Assembly (NCBI RefSeq): GCF_030388665.1
Contig: NZ_CP128846.1
Coordinates: forward strand, 6,708,501-6,772,500
Length of the DNA: 64,000 nucleotides
Direction: 5' to 3'
Origin: Streptomyces flavofungini
GTDB lineage: Bacteria; Actinomycetota; Actinomycetes; Streptomycetales; Streptomycetaceae
Part shown: one piece after another, positions 8,411 to 16,968 of the stretch
Numbering within the stretch: the first letter of the stretch is position 1
Layout of the letters: every line of letters begins with the position of its first letter
Position numbers and translations under genes: made by a program
The notes under the pieces: generated by a model
Database searches by the model: none
Told to the model about the DNA's origin: nothing
The model's input: the letters and a program-made list of their open reading frames with translations, nothing else

Positions 8411-9259
8411 TCAAGTGATGGTGCGCAGCGGGGTGACCAGTGGTACCCCGGTCCGCGGGTGCGGGAGCACCTCGATGGGCTGCCGGTACACGTCCGAGAG
8501 CAGCCCGTCCTCGAAGACGTCGGCGGGCGCCCCGTCGGCCGCGACGACCCCGCCGTCGAGGATCACCACGCGGTCGGCGTAGGCCGCCGCGAGACCCAGG
8601 TCGTGCAGGACGACCACCACCGCGTCGCCCGCGGCGGCCCGTTCCCGGCAGACGCGCAGGACCAGCTCCTGGTGGCGCAGGTCGAGCGCGGCCGTCGGCT
8701 CGTCGAGCAGCAGCAGCGGGGCGCGCTGGGCGAGCACCCGGGCGAGGGCCACCCGCGCCCGCTCGCCCCCGCTGAGCGCGGAGAACGGCCGGTCCGCGAA
8801 TGCGCCCACCTCGGTCGCCGCCATCGCCTCGCGCACGATCCGGTCGTCGTCGTCCGCGAGACGCGTCCCGGCCCAGGGTGCCCGGCCCATCCGGACGACG
8901 TCCTCGACCGGGAAGGGGAAGGAGAGGGCGGCCGACTGCGGCAGGACGGCCCGGCGCAGGGCGAGTTCGCGCGCGGGCCAGTTCGGGGCCGGGCGGCCGC
9001 AGACGGACACGGTGCCCCCGTCGGCGGACAGGTCGGCGGCGAGCGCGGCCAACAGGGTGGACTTGCCCGCCCCGTTGGGGCCGACGAGGGCGAGCACCTC
9101 GCCCGCGTGGGCCGCCACGCTCACGCCCCGCAGCACCTCGCGGCCGCCGAGCCGCACCCGCAGGTCCGCCGTCTCGGCGAGCACCTCGCCCGGCTCGACG
9201 GGGCCGGGCAGGACCCGGTCGCGTACCCCGAAGATCCGCTTGCTGAGTGCCGCGATCAT
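8411..9259 (-). CDS. hmuV: HmuV, haem ABC transporter ATP-binding protein
   Basis: ATPase of a haem/iron ABC importer. Walker A GPNGAGKST, signature LSGGE, Walker B LLLLDEPTAALD and the switch histidine in VVVLHDLGL are all present in a 282-residue protein of usual length. The ATG at 9259 overlaps the hmuU stop by 4 bp (ATGA), so translation is probably coupled. It energises HmuU for import of haem delivered by HmuT. Confidence 0.94.
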   Translation of the reverse strand: MIAALSKRIFGVRDRVLPGPVEPGEVLAETADLRVRLGGREVLRGVSVAAHAGEVLALVGPNGAGKSTLLAALAADLSADGGTVSVCGRPAPNWPARELALRRAVLPQSAALSFPFPVEDVVRMGRAPWAGTRLADDDDRIVREAMAATEVGAFADRPFSALSGGERARVALARVLAQRAPLLLLDEPTAALDLRHQELVLRVCRERAAAGDAVVVVLHDLGLAAAYADRVVILDGGVVAADGAPADVFEDGLLSDVYRQPIEVLPHPRTGVPLVTPLRTIT

Positions 9260-10425
9260 GCCCAGCCCCCTTGCTTGCGGCGGGTCCTGCGCAGCAGCCA
9301 GAAGAAGAAGGGGCTGCCGAAGAGCGCGGTGAGTACGCCGAGCGGCAATTCGGCGGGCGCGGCGACCGTGCGCGCCGCCAGGTCCGCGCCGACCAGGACG
9401 ACGGCCCCGCCGAGCGCGCTGCCCGGCACCAGGAACCGGTGCCCAGGACCCGCCGCCATCCGCAGCAGATGCGGCACGAGCAGCCCCACGAACGTGATGA
9501 TCCCCGCGACCGCGACGGCCGCGGCCGTGAGCAGCGCCACCACGAGCACCAGCACCATCCGCAGCCGCTCCACGTCCACGCCCAGGTGGCGCGCGGGCCG
9601 CTCCCCGAGGGCGAGCAGGTCCAGCTTGCGGGCGTACAGCGGCGCGAGGAGGAGTCCGGCCGCCGCGCACGGGAGCACGGCGAGCACCTTCGGCCAGGTG
9701 GCCTGCGCCAGCGAGCCGAGCTGCCAGAACGTGATCTGGGTGACCTGCGCGTTGTCGGCGAAGAAGAGGAAGAGGCCGATGAGGGCACCCGCGAAGGCGT
9801 TCACGGCGATGCCGGTGAGGATGAGGGTGACGACTTCCGTGCGGCCTTTGTCGCGCGACAGGACGTACACGAGCAGCACCGTCGCGAGTCCGGCGACGAA
9901 CGCGCAGACGGTGACGGTCCAGTTGCCGAAGAAGCTGAACCCGAGGGCGATGGAGGCGACCGCGCCGACGGCCGCGCCCGAGGAGATGCCGATGACGCCC
10001 GGCTCGGCCAGCGGATTGCCGAACACGCCCTGCATCAGGGCGCCCGCGCACCCGAGGGACGCGCCCACGAGCAGCGCGAGGACCACCCGCGGGAGCCGCA
10101 CGTTCCACAGCACGCTCTCGCCGACCCGGTCCAGGGTGTGTCCGCCGAGGCCGACGCGGTGCTGGACGGAGGCGAGTACGTCGCCGAGGGGGATGTCGTA
10201 CGCGCCGATCCCGGCGGAGAGCAGGGCGAGGAACAGGAGCGCGGCGGCGAGGGCGGTGGTGAGGAGGAAGGGGGCGCCGCGGCGGGCGGGGCGCGGGCCG
10301 GGGGAGGGTGCTTCGGCGGCCGTGCCCGGGGCCGGGTCCGTGTCCGTGGGGCCGGTCGTGGCGCGGGCCGGGTCGGTTTTCGGCCCGGTGTCCGAGCCCG
10401 CGCCCGGTCGTGCGGCGAGCGTCAC
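9256..10425 (-). CDS. hmuU: HmuU, haem ABC transporter permease (FecCD family)
   Basis: FecCD-type permease with a long disordered N-terminus (PGAGSDTGPKTDPARATTG and similar, about 50 residues) followed by about nine membrane segments. Family motifs: VRLPRVVLALLVGASLGCAG, NPLAEPGVIGISSGAAVG, and FVGLLVPHLLR near the C-terminus. The GTG at 10425 overlaps the hmuT stop (GTGA), so the three genes form one coupled unit. Confidence 0.93.
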   Translation of the reverse strand: MTLAARPGAGSDTGPKTDPARATTGPTDTDPAPGTAAEAPSPGPRPARRGAPFLLTTALAAALLFLALLSAGIGAYDIPLGDVLASVQHRVGLGGHTLDRVGESVLWNVRLPRVVLALLVGASLGCAGALMQGVFGNPLAEPGVIGISSGAAVGAVASIALGFSFFGNWTVTVCAFVAGLATVLLVYVLSRDKGRTEVVTLILTGIAVNAFAGALIGLFLFFADNAQVTQITFWQLGSLAQATWPKVLAVLPCAAAGLLLAPLYARKLDLLALGERPARHLGVDVERLRMVLVLVVALLTAAAVAVAGIITFVGLLVPHLLRMAAGPGHRFLVPGSALGGAVVLVGADLAARTVAAPAELPLGVLTALFGSPFFFWLLRRTRRKQGGWA

Positions 10426-11444
10426 TTGGCGTCCTTGTGGAGCTGGTCCACCAGGGACTTGAGGACCTGGTCGGTGCGGGGGCCGTAGTTGAGCAGGACG
10501 CCGTCCTCGATGGACACCACCCGGCGGTCCATGCCCGCGGGCGTCTCGGCCACGCCGGGGATCTTCACCAGGCCGTCGAGCCCGCCCACGGAGTCCAGGC
10601 CCTTCGACATCACCAGGACGGCGTCCGGCGCGGCTTTGGCAAGGGCCTCGCTGGTGATGGCCGTGAAGTCCTTCTTCAGGCCCGACGCCTTGCCCGCGTC
10701 CACCGCGCCCGCCGCCTCCAGGAGCGAGCCCGCGCCGGACTCGCGCCCGCCGAGCAGATAGACGGACGCGGAGCCGCGCAGGTAGAGGAAGGCGACCCGG
10801 GGCTTCTTCGACTGCTTCGGAACGGTCGCGCGCACCTTCGCGATGCGGTCCTCGGTACGGGACTTGAGCGCGGCGCCCGCCTTCTCGACGCCGAGGGCGC
10901 GGGCCACCGCCTCGATGCGGGGGCCCACGTCGGCGAGGCTCTTGGCCGGTTCGAGGACCACGAGGGGGACGCCCGCCGCGCGGATCTGGTCGATGGCCTC
11001 GGCGGGGCCCGTGGTGGTGTCCGCGAGGACGACCGTCGGCTTCAGGGAGAGGACGCTCTCCGCCGAGACGTCGTGGGCGCGCGTCACCACCGGCAGTTTC
11101 TTCGCCTGGTCGAAGGTGGCGGTGATGTCGCGCGCCACCACGTTCTCGCCGAGCCCGAGCGTGAACACGATCTCGTTCAGGCTGCCGGTCAGCGGCACGA
11201 TCCGGCGAGTGTCCTCGACGGTGACCCGCTTGCCGTCGGCGGACTTCACGGTCGCGGGCAGCTTCGGCGTCGCCCTGGCCGCGAGCGGTTCGACGCGGTC
11301 GGCCGGCGCGGCCTTGGCCCGCGTACCGCCGTCCCCCGTGCCGCCGTCGCCGCCGGACGAGCCGCACCCGGCGAGGGTGAGCGCGAGCGCGGCGGTCACC
11401 GCGCTGACGAGACCACCGATACGGAGCGAGCGCGGCTTGCGCAC
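10422..11444 (-). CDS. hmuT: HmuT, haem-binding ABC substrate-binding lipoprotein
   Basis: Haem-binding lipoprotein delivering to HmuUV. GTG start; signal RIGGLVSAVTAALALTLAGC with lipobox LAGC at about residues 24-27, then a Gly-rich linker and a periplasmic-binding fold (RRIVPLTGSLNEIVFTLGLG, LKPTVVLADTTTGP). RAHDVSAESVLSLKP carries the histidine and YLRGSASVYLLGG the tyrosines that would fit the axial haem ligands known in corynebacterial HmuT; that alignment is from memory. Divergent from htaA across an iron box. Confidence 0.93.
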   Translation of the reverse strand: MRKPRSLRIGGLVSAVTAALALTLAGCGSSGGDGGTGDGGTRAKAAPADRVEPLAARATPKLPATVKSADGKRVTVEDTRRIVPLTGSLNEIVFTLGLGENVVARDITATFDQAKKLPVVTRAHDVSAESVLSLKPTVVLADTTTGPAEAIDQIRAAGVPLVVLEPAKSLADVGPRIEAVARALGVEKAGAALKSRTEDRIAKVRATVPKQSKKPRVAFLYLRGSASVYLLGGRESGAGSLLEAAGAVDAGKASGLKKDFTAITSEALAKAAPDAVLVMSKGLDSVGGLDGLVKIPGVAETPAGMDRRVVSIEDGVLLNYGPRTDQVLKSLVDQLHKDAK

Positions 11445-11548
11445 CGAAGTCCACCGTCCTGTCGTGCTGTTGGGGGCCGAGGCACGCGCGGTGTCCCGAA
11501 CGGCCGGGGTGGCTGTGGCGTGGGGTTCCGCGCCACGATGATCGTAGT

Positions 11549-11567
11549 TTAGGTTAGCCTTACCTTA
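11549..11567. promoter_or_regulatory. Iron box in the hmuT-htaA divergent promoter
   Basis: TTAGGTTAGCCTTACCTTA matches 16 of 19 positions of TTAGGTTAGGCTCACCTAA and 17 of 19 of the IdeR consensus TTAGGTTAGSCTAACCTAA. It sits 24 bp before the first htaA gene and about 105 bp from hmuT, well placed to repress both divergent units. Confidence 0.85.
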
Positions 11568-11590
11568 TTGGCCAGACCGGGAGGGGACCG

Positions 11591-13153
11591 ATGCCGTCGC
11601 CCAGACAGCCGCGCACGCGCCGCGGCGCACGCGTGGGAGCCGTGGCCGTCCTGGCCGCGCTCCTGGGAGCGCTGCTCCCGATGACCGCCGCGCACGCGAA
11701 GCCGCGCACCGTGCAGGGCGGCAGGCTCGACTGGGGCATCAAGTCCTCCTTCCAGAGCTATGTCACCGGGCCCATCGCCCAGGGCAGTTGGAACCTCAAG
11801 GGCGGCGCGGCCACGGTCGGCGGCAGCCAGTTCCGCTTCCACTCCGCCAAGGGCTCCTACGACCCCGACACCGGCGCGTTCACCGCCGCCTTCTCGGGGG
11901 GAGTGCACTTCACCGGCCATAAGAAGGGCGGCTCGTACGCCCTCGACCTGACCATCAGCCGCCCCACAATCAAGGTCTCCGGCGGCTCCGGCACGCTCTA
12001 CGCCGACATGGTCAGCAAGGAGAAGGGCACCGGCAAGGTCACCTCGACCGCCCAGGTGCCCCTGGCCGACCTGAACGTCTCGGGCATCGGCATGAAGGGC
12101 GGCACGGGTCCCATCGCCCTCACCGACCTGCCCGCCACGCTCACCTCGCGGGGTGCCAAGGCCTTCGCCGGCTACTACACGGCCGGCACCCGGCTCGACC
12201 CGGTGAGCCTGTCCACGGACCTGGTCACGGGCTCCGGCGGCGCCGACAAGCCCGGCGGGTCCGACGCGTCCGACGACAAGCCGTCGAAGAAGCCCGGCGA
12301 GAAGAAGTCCGGGGCCGACGGGAAGAAGGACCGGGCCGTCGGGCGCATCGAGGACGCCGCCGTCGACTGGGGCGTGCGCCGCACCTTCCGCGAGTACGTC
12401 TCCGGGACCATCGCCAAGGGCAAGTGGACGCTGTCGTCCGGTGCCGAGGACGGCGGCGCGCTGTTCCGCTTCCCCGCGGGCGAGGGCTCGTACGACAAGA
12501 AGAAGCACACCCTGGCCGCGGACTTCGCCGGTGCCGTCCGCTTCACCGGCGAGCACGGGCTCGACATCCGGCTGAGCGAGGTCGCCGTCGCCGTGAAGGG
12601 CGGCGAGGGCACGCTGTACGCCGACGTCGACGGCGGGAAGTTCCGGAAGAAGAAGGCCCCGCTCGTCACCTTCGCGGCCGCGGAGCTGAAGGAACTCAAG
12701 CCGCGCGACGGCCTCATCGCCGTCACCGAGGCCCCCGCGAAACTCACCGCCGACGGCGCCGAGGCGTTCGGCTCCCTGTACGAGCCGGGCACCGCCATGG
12801 ACCCCGTCTCGCTGGCCGTGGCCGTCGACGACAAGGCGAAGCTGCCCGCGCTGCCGGACCTCGGTTCCGACCCGGCCCCGAAGAACGCCGCGTCCGACGG
12901 CGAGCAGAAGATGGCGGCGAAGCCGGAATCCGCCGACTCCGAGGACTCCGACGGCTCGTCCAAGGCGCTGCCCGTCACGCTCGCCGCGGTCGCGGCGCTG
13001 CTCGTCGCGGCGGCGTTCGCGTTCCGCTTCGAACGCCGCCGCCGGGCCGCGAGGGCGGCGGCTGCCGAGTCCGCCGAGTCCGCCGGGTCCGCCGAGTCCG
13101 CCGGGGGTGACGGAGGCGACGCTTCCGCAGGCCCCGGGGCCCCGACCGGCTGA
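11591..13153 (+). CDS. HtaA-domain haem-binding surface protein, membrane anchored
   Basis: Secreted haem-binding protein of 520 aa. Signal peptide at about residues 12-36 ending AAHAKP. Two HtaA domains follow: one starting GGRLDWGIKSSFQSYVTGPI (about 43-205), the second starting DAAVDWGVRRTFREYVSGTI (about 257-415), separated by a charged linker (KPSKKPGEKKSGADG). A C-terminal membrane helix (LPVTLAAVAALLVAAAFAF) is followed by RFERRRR and a low-complexity tail. Start supported by GGAGG upstream. It probably takes haem at the surface and hands it to HmuT. Confidence 0.92.
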   Translation: MPSPRQPRTRRGARVGAVAVLAALLGALLPMTAAHAKPRTVQGGRLDWGIKSSFQSYVTGPIAQGSWNLKGGAATVGGSQFRFHSAKGSYDPDTGAFTAAFSGGVHFTGHKKGGSYALDLTISRPTIKVSGGSGTLYADMVSKEKGTGKVTSTAQVPLADLNVSGIGMKGGTGPIALTDLPATLTSRGAKAFAGYYTAGTRLDPVSLSTDLVTGSGGADKPGGSDASDDKPSKKPGEKKSGADGKKDRAVGRIEDAAVDWGVRRTFREYVSGTIAKGKWTLSSGAEDGGALFRFPAGEGSYDKKKHTLAADFAGAVRFTGEHGLDIRLSEVAVAVKGGEGTLYADVDGGKFRKKKAPLVTFAAAELKELKPRDGLIAVTEAPAKLTADGAEAFGSLYEPGTAMDPVSLAVAVDDKAKLPALPDLGSDPAPKNAASDGEQKMAAKPESADSEDSDGSSKALPVTLAAVAALLVAAAFAFRFERRRRAARAAAAESAESAGSAESAGGDGGDASAGPGAPTG

Positions 13154-13221
13154 GCGCCGCCGCCGCTCCCTCGCCCACCCGCTTCCCCGTCCCCACCCAT
13201 CCCCTCCGCGACTCCCCGCCC

Positions 13222-13284
13222 CCGCTCCCTGTTCTCCCCACCCCCCACTCCCTGTTCTCCCTGCCCCCACTCCCTGTTCCCCTT
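13222..13284. repeat. C-rich short tandem repeat
   Basis: Three degenerate copies of a roughly 20-bp unit containing CTCCCTGTTCTCCC, strongly C-rich on the plus strand, lie in the 157-bp gap between the two htaA-type genes, immediately before the ribosome site (GAGGAG at 13295). Confidence 0.7.
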
Positions 13285-13310
13285 ATCCCTCCCCGAGGAG
13301 CACACAGACC

Positions 13311-14837
13311 ATGGCAGTCACCCGTCGCCCCATAGCCCGCGCGGCCGCCGTCGCGACGGCCGTCGCCCTGGGCACCGCCGCGCTGGCCCTGCCCGCCGTC
13401 GCCGCCGACGCGCCCTCGGAGGCCGCGTCCGGCACGCCCCGCACGGCCGCCGAGCAGAAGGCGCCCCCGGCCTTCACGATCACGGACGGCACCCTGGACT
13501 GGGGCCTGAAGGAGTCCTTCCGGAAGTACGTCACGGGCATGGCGCACGGCAAGATCACGGCCGACGGCGGTGCCGAGCAGGCGCCGGACAACGGGGTGTT
13601 CACCTTCACCGGCGGCAAGGGCACGTACGAACTGGCCGACCACGCCCTGAAGGCCGGCTTCAAGGGCGCTGTGCGCTTCACCTCGACGCAGCACAAGTTC
13701 GACATCAGCATCGCCGACGTCAAGGTGCACACCAAGGGCAAGACGGGGGCCATCCAGGCCGACGTCACCCTCAACGGCGCCAAGCAGAACGACATCGACC
13801 TCGCGACCCTCGACCTCAGCGAGGTCAGGCCCGGTCAGGGCGCGGGCGGCGCGATGACGTTCAAGGACATCCCGACGGCGCTCACCGCCAAGGGCGCCAA
13901 GGCGTTCAACGGCATGTACCAGGAGGGCCAGGCGCTCGACCCGGCCACCCTGACGGTGAAGACCGGCGGCCCCGCCCCGCAGCCGACCCCCAAGCCCACG
14001 CCGACGAAGCCGACGTCCAAGCCGACGAAGCCGACCGCCAAGCCCACGCCCACGAAGCCGACGTCGAAGCCGTCGTCCGGCACGGGCGGCAAGGTCGTCG
14101 GCGGCAAGCTGTCCTGGGGCCTGAAGGAGTCCTTCCGCCGCTACATCTCCACGGGCGGCAGCGTGCAGACGTCCGGCGGCGCCAAGAAGACCTCGGCCGG
14201 GTACGCCTTCCCGCACTCCAAGGCGACCTGGAACGCCGGGGCCAAGAAGGTCGACGCGTCCTTCGGTGGCAGCGTGCGGTTCCTGTACAAGGGCCACGGC
14301 ATCGACATGAAGTTCAGCGACTTCAAGGTCAAGGCACGCGGCAAGACCGGCACACTCACCGTGGACGTGAAGGCCCAGGGCCGCACGAGCGACGACGTGA
14401 AGTTCGCGACCCTCGACCTTTCCCGCGCCTCGTACAAGGCGAAGAACGACGTCGTCCAGCTCAGCAAGGTGCCCACGCGGCTCACGGCGGCGGGTGCCGA
14501 GCAGTTCGAGAGCGAGGAGGGCGGGGCGCCGTACAAGAAGGGCGACAAGTTCGACCCGCTGACGGTCGCGCTCACCCTGTCCGCCGGGGCCAACATCCCC
14601 GCTCCCGCGGGCGGATCCGGTGACGTTGCCGACTCGGGCGCGGGCGCCGACAGCGCGGCCGCCGGGGGCGGTTCGGTCGGCGGTTCGGTCGGCGACGACG
14701 GGTCGCTCGCCGCGACGGGGGCGAGCACGCCGTCGGGTGCGCTGCTCGGTGCCGCGGGCGCGGTGGTCGTGGCCGGGGCCGGGGTCGTGTACGCGGCGCG
14801 GCGTCGCCACGACGTCCAGCCGGGCCGCCACGCGTGA
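13311..14837 (+). CDS. HtaA-domain haem-binding protein with LAATG cell-wall sorting signal
   Basis: A 508-residue secreted protein. Signal peptide (AAAVATAVALGTAALALPAV, cut near AADA). HtaA domain 1 starts TITDGTLDWGLKESFRKYVT (about residue 59); a Pro-Thr-Lys linker of repeated PTPTKPTSKP units at about 223-257 separates it from HtaA domain 2, starting GGKLSWGLKESFRRYIS. The C-terminus has SLAATGAST, then a hydrophobic helix (ALLGAAGAVVVAGAGVVYAA) and RRRH: a class E sortase LAxTG signal. Probably wall linked and iron regulated with the upstream gene. Confidence 0.92.
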   Translation: MAVTRRPIARAAAVATAVALGTAALALPAVAADAPSEAASGTPRTAAEQKAPPAFTITDGTLDWGLKESFRKYVTGMAHGKITADGGAEQAPDNGVFTFTGGKGTYELADHALKAGFKGAVRFTSTQHKFDISIADVKVHTKGKTGAIQADVTLNGAKQNDIDLATLDLSEVRPGQGAGGAMTFKDIPTALTAKGAKAFNGMYQEGQALDPATLTVKTGGPAPQPTPKPTPTKPTSKPTKPTAKPTPTKPTSKPSSGTGGKVVGGKLSWGLKESFRRYISTGGSVQTSGGAKKTSAGYAFPHSKATWNAGAKKVDASFGGSVRFLYKGHGIDMKFSDFKVKARGKTGTLTVDVKAQGRTSDDVKFATLDLSRASYKAKNDVVQLSKVPTRLTAAGAEQFESEEGGAPYKKGDKFDPLTVALTLSAGANIPAPAGGSGDVADSGAGADSAAAGGGSVGGSVGDDGSLAATGASTPSGALLGAAGAVVVAGAGVVYAARRRHDVQPGRHA

Positions 14838-14920
14838 GCGGCACGGCGGGTCTGAGGGCCTGAGAGGTCTGAGGGGTCCGAGAGGTCCGAGAGGCAGCAC
14901 GGTCCGTACCGGCTGAACTG

Positions 14921-14961
14921 ACGGCGGGCACCCGGCGCTTGGGGCGCGGGGTGCCCGCCGT
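14921..14961 (+). terminator. Hairpin terminator after the htaA genes
   Basis: Perfect 13-bp arms ACGGCGGGCACCC and GGGTGCCCGCCGT with a 15-nt loop, about 85 bp after the second htaA stop. No clear T-run, as is common in Streptomyces. Confidence 0.65.
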
Positions 14962-15013
14962 CGGGCGTGTGCGCGGGTGGGGCGCATGGGGCGCATGATG
15001 CTTCAATGCCCGG

Positions 15014-15913
15014 GTGAACGCAGCGAACGAACACGGCACGCGCGAGCAGCACGGCCCGCCGGACGGGTCCGGTGGACCGGAAGGACCCGGTGGACCGGGT
15101 GAGCCGGACGGACCGGGTGGGTCGGGCAGGTCGGGCAGTTCGGACAAGCCGGTGGCGTGGGACGTGACGGGCGCGTGGGGCGGGCCGGACACGCGGGACA
15201 CGGCGGGCCTGCCCGACGTCCACCACGGCATCGACGTCCTGCGGGTCTTCTGCGCCCCGGACGGCCGGTACGGCAACGAGCTCGGCGTCGTACGGGACGG
15301 CTCACGGGTGCCCGAGCGCGCGGACCGGCAGGCGCTCGCCGCCAAACTCGGCTTCAGCGAGACGGTGTTCGTCGACGACCCCGAGCGCGGGGCCATCGAC
15401 ATCTACACACCCTCGACGCGGCTTCCGTTCGCCGGGTACCCGTGCGTCGGCGCGGCCTGGCTGCTCGACGTGCCCGAGATCGTCACCGCCGCCGGGGTCG
15501 TCGAGGCCCACCAGGACGGCGAGTTCAGCTGGATCGTGGCGCGGGCCGACTGGGTGCCGGAGCGGACCCTGCGGCGGTACGCGTCCGCGGCCGAGGTGGA
15601 GGCGCTCGCCGTGCCGCCCGCGGGGGTGGGGGCACCTCCCACGCCGTCAGGGCAGTGGGGGAGGATCTACGCGTGGGCGTGGGAGGACGAGGCGGCGGGG
15701 CGCGTGCGCGCGCGGGGCTTTCCCGGGCGGGGTGACGGCATCACCGAGGACGAGGCCACCGGGGCGGCGGCGCTGCTGCTCACCCGCGAGCTCGGCCGCG
15801 CCCTGAACATCACCCAGGGCCGCGGCTCCCAGCTGCTCACGGCCCCGGGCCCCGACGACTTCATCGAACTGGGCGGCCGGGTGACGTTCCCCCGGCAGCC
15901 GGATCTGATCTGA
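15014..15913 (+). CDS. PhzF-family isomerase-like protein
   Basis: PhzF/diaminopimelate-epimerase-fold protein, 299 aa. Family features: DVLRVFCAPDGRYGNELGVV (the usual F-x-G-N motif), LGFSETVFV with the conserved SET glutamate, RLPFAGYPCVGAAWLL, and ITQGRGSQLLTAPG. Two oddities: about 45 N-terminal low-complexity residues built from GPGGPGEPDG-like repeats, and an in-frame insert GVGAPPTPSGQWG (15619-15664) that looks like a dispersed Streptomyces repeat. GTG start at 15014; a later start would drop the low-complexity tail. Substrate unknown; no phenazine genes nearby. Confidence 0.82.
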   Translation: MNAANEHGTREQHGPPDGSGGPEGPGGPGEPDGPGGSGRSGSSDKPVAWDVTGAWGGPDTRDTAGLPDVHHGIDVLRVFCAPDGRYGNELGVVRDGSRVPERADRQALAAKLGFSETVFVDDPERGAIDIYTPSTRLPFAGYPCVGAAWLLDVPEIVTAAGVVEAHQDGEFSWIVARADWVPERTLRRYASAAEVEALAVPPAGVGAPPTPSGQWGRIYAWAWEDEAAGRVRARGFPGRGDGITEDEATGAAALLLTRELGRALNITQGRGSQLLTAPGPDDFIELGGRVTFPRQPDLI

Positions 15914-16041
15914 TGCGCATGACCGCATACGTCGGGATACGTCGGGCGGGCGCCTGGAGCCTGTCCGCCGCTTGAGGACGCGCGCCCAGCGCGAGCCGTC
16001 CATCGGCAGGGGGCAGGGGGCAGGGGCGGGCGGTCAGGCGG

Positions 16042-16719
16042 TCAGGCCGACAGCGGGAACTCGGCCCCCAGCTCCCGGAAGACCGCCGTGTTCAGGGCGA
16101 ACGCCCGCTTGCACTCGTCCACGATCCGCTGCTTCTCCAGCTCGTCCGGCACGACCACGTCGAGGCCGTCGAGCAGTTCGCGGTAACTCCGCTTGAAGGC
16201 GGCGGGGTTGGCGATGCCCTCGAAGACGTAGAACCGCACGCCGTCGCCCTTGCGGTCGAAGCCCCAGGTCTTCTCGGCCTTGCCGCGGATGATCTGCCCG
16301 CCGGACAGGTCCCCGAGATAGCGCGTGTAGTGGTGGGCGACATAGCCGCCGGGCCACGTGCGCGCGCACTCCTCGACCCGTGCCGCGTACGCCGCCGTGG
16401 CGGGCAGGGCCGTGAGGCCCGCGCGCCAGTCGGGGCCCCGGAGATGGGCGAGGTCACGCTCCAGCTCGGCCACCCGCGCCAGCTCGGGCCGTATGAACGG
16501 TCCCGCCACCGGGTCGTCGGCGAGGCCGGCGGCGCCGTCCTCCAGCGCGCGGTACACGAACCACAGCTGTTCCGTGTACCGCGCGTACGCGCTCACGTCG
16601 AGGCGGCCGCCGAGCAGGTCGCTCATGAACGTCGACGACTCCGCCTCGGTGTGCTGTTCGTGGGACGCGGTGCGGATGAGCGTCGAGAACGTGGGGGGCT
16701 GAGTGATCGCCGTGTCCAT
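16042..16719 (-). CDS. Haem oxygenase (biliverdin-producing)
   Basis: Opens haem to biliverdin, CO and iron in the cytoplasm. At 225 aa it has the expected length. The segment TASHEQHTEAESSTFM places the proximal haem histidine at residue 23, and GDLSGGQIIRG is the distal-helix glycine motif. The ATG at 16719 has GGAGG upstream; an upstream GTG-initiated extension is unlikely. With an iron box 56 bp upstream, it completes haem use after HtaA/HmuTUV import. Confidence 0.95.
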   Translation of the reverse strand: MDTAITQPPTFSTLIRTASHEQHTEAESSTFMSDLLGGRLDVSAYARYTEQLWFVYRALEDGAAGLADDPVAGPFIRPELARVAELERDLAHLRGPDWRAGLTALPATAAYAARVEECARTWPGGYVAHHYTRYLGDLSGGQIIRGKAEKTWGFDRKGDGVRFYVFEGIANPAAFKRSYRELLDGLDVVVPDELEKQRIVDECKRAFALNTAVFRELGAEFPLSA

Positions 16720-16774
16720 GGGACCTCCGGAGCCGAGGAAGGGCGGGAAAGCGGTGTGGCCAGGACCGATCATC

Positions 16775-16793
16775 CAAGGTTAGGCTTACCTAA
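16775..16793 (-). promoter_or_regulatory. Iron box upstream of haem oxygenase
   Basis: CAAGGTTAGGCTTACCTAA (plus strand) matches 16 of 19 positions of the iron-box consensus TTAGGTTAGGCTCACCTAA. It lies 56 bp before the haem oxygenase start. Confidence 0.85.
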
Positions 16794-16868
16794 GTCAACT
16801 GGTTCCCGACATCCTGTCGGTAAAAACGCTACCCCGTTCCCCGTCGGGGATGCGTAAACGATCAAAAA

Positions 16869-16924
16869 GGGGCCGCTCCGGGCGGCGGACCAGAACGTTC
16901 TGGTCCGCCGCCCGGAGCGGCCCC
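16869..16924 (-). terminator. 56-bp perfect palindromic terminator after map
   Basis: A perfect 28+28 bp palindrome without a loop, from GGGGCCGCTCCGGGC to its mirror GCCCGGAGCGGCCCC, centred at AGAACGTTCT. On the minus strand it is followed by CCTTTTTGATCG, so it should stop transcription from map before the haem oxygenase promoter. Confidence 0.9.
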
Positions 16925-16968
16925 GGCCATGGCCTTCTTCGGCGCGCGCTCACGCGCACGCTCGTGGC

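Noticed and set aside
13222..13284. Possible CRISPR array
   Set aside because: Units are short, degenerate and have no unique spacers; same for the other tandem arrays. No cas genes.
15014..15913. Phenazine biosynthesis locus
   Set aside because: Only a PhzF-fold protein is present; no other phz genes.
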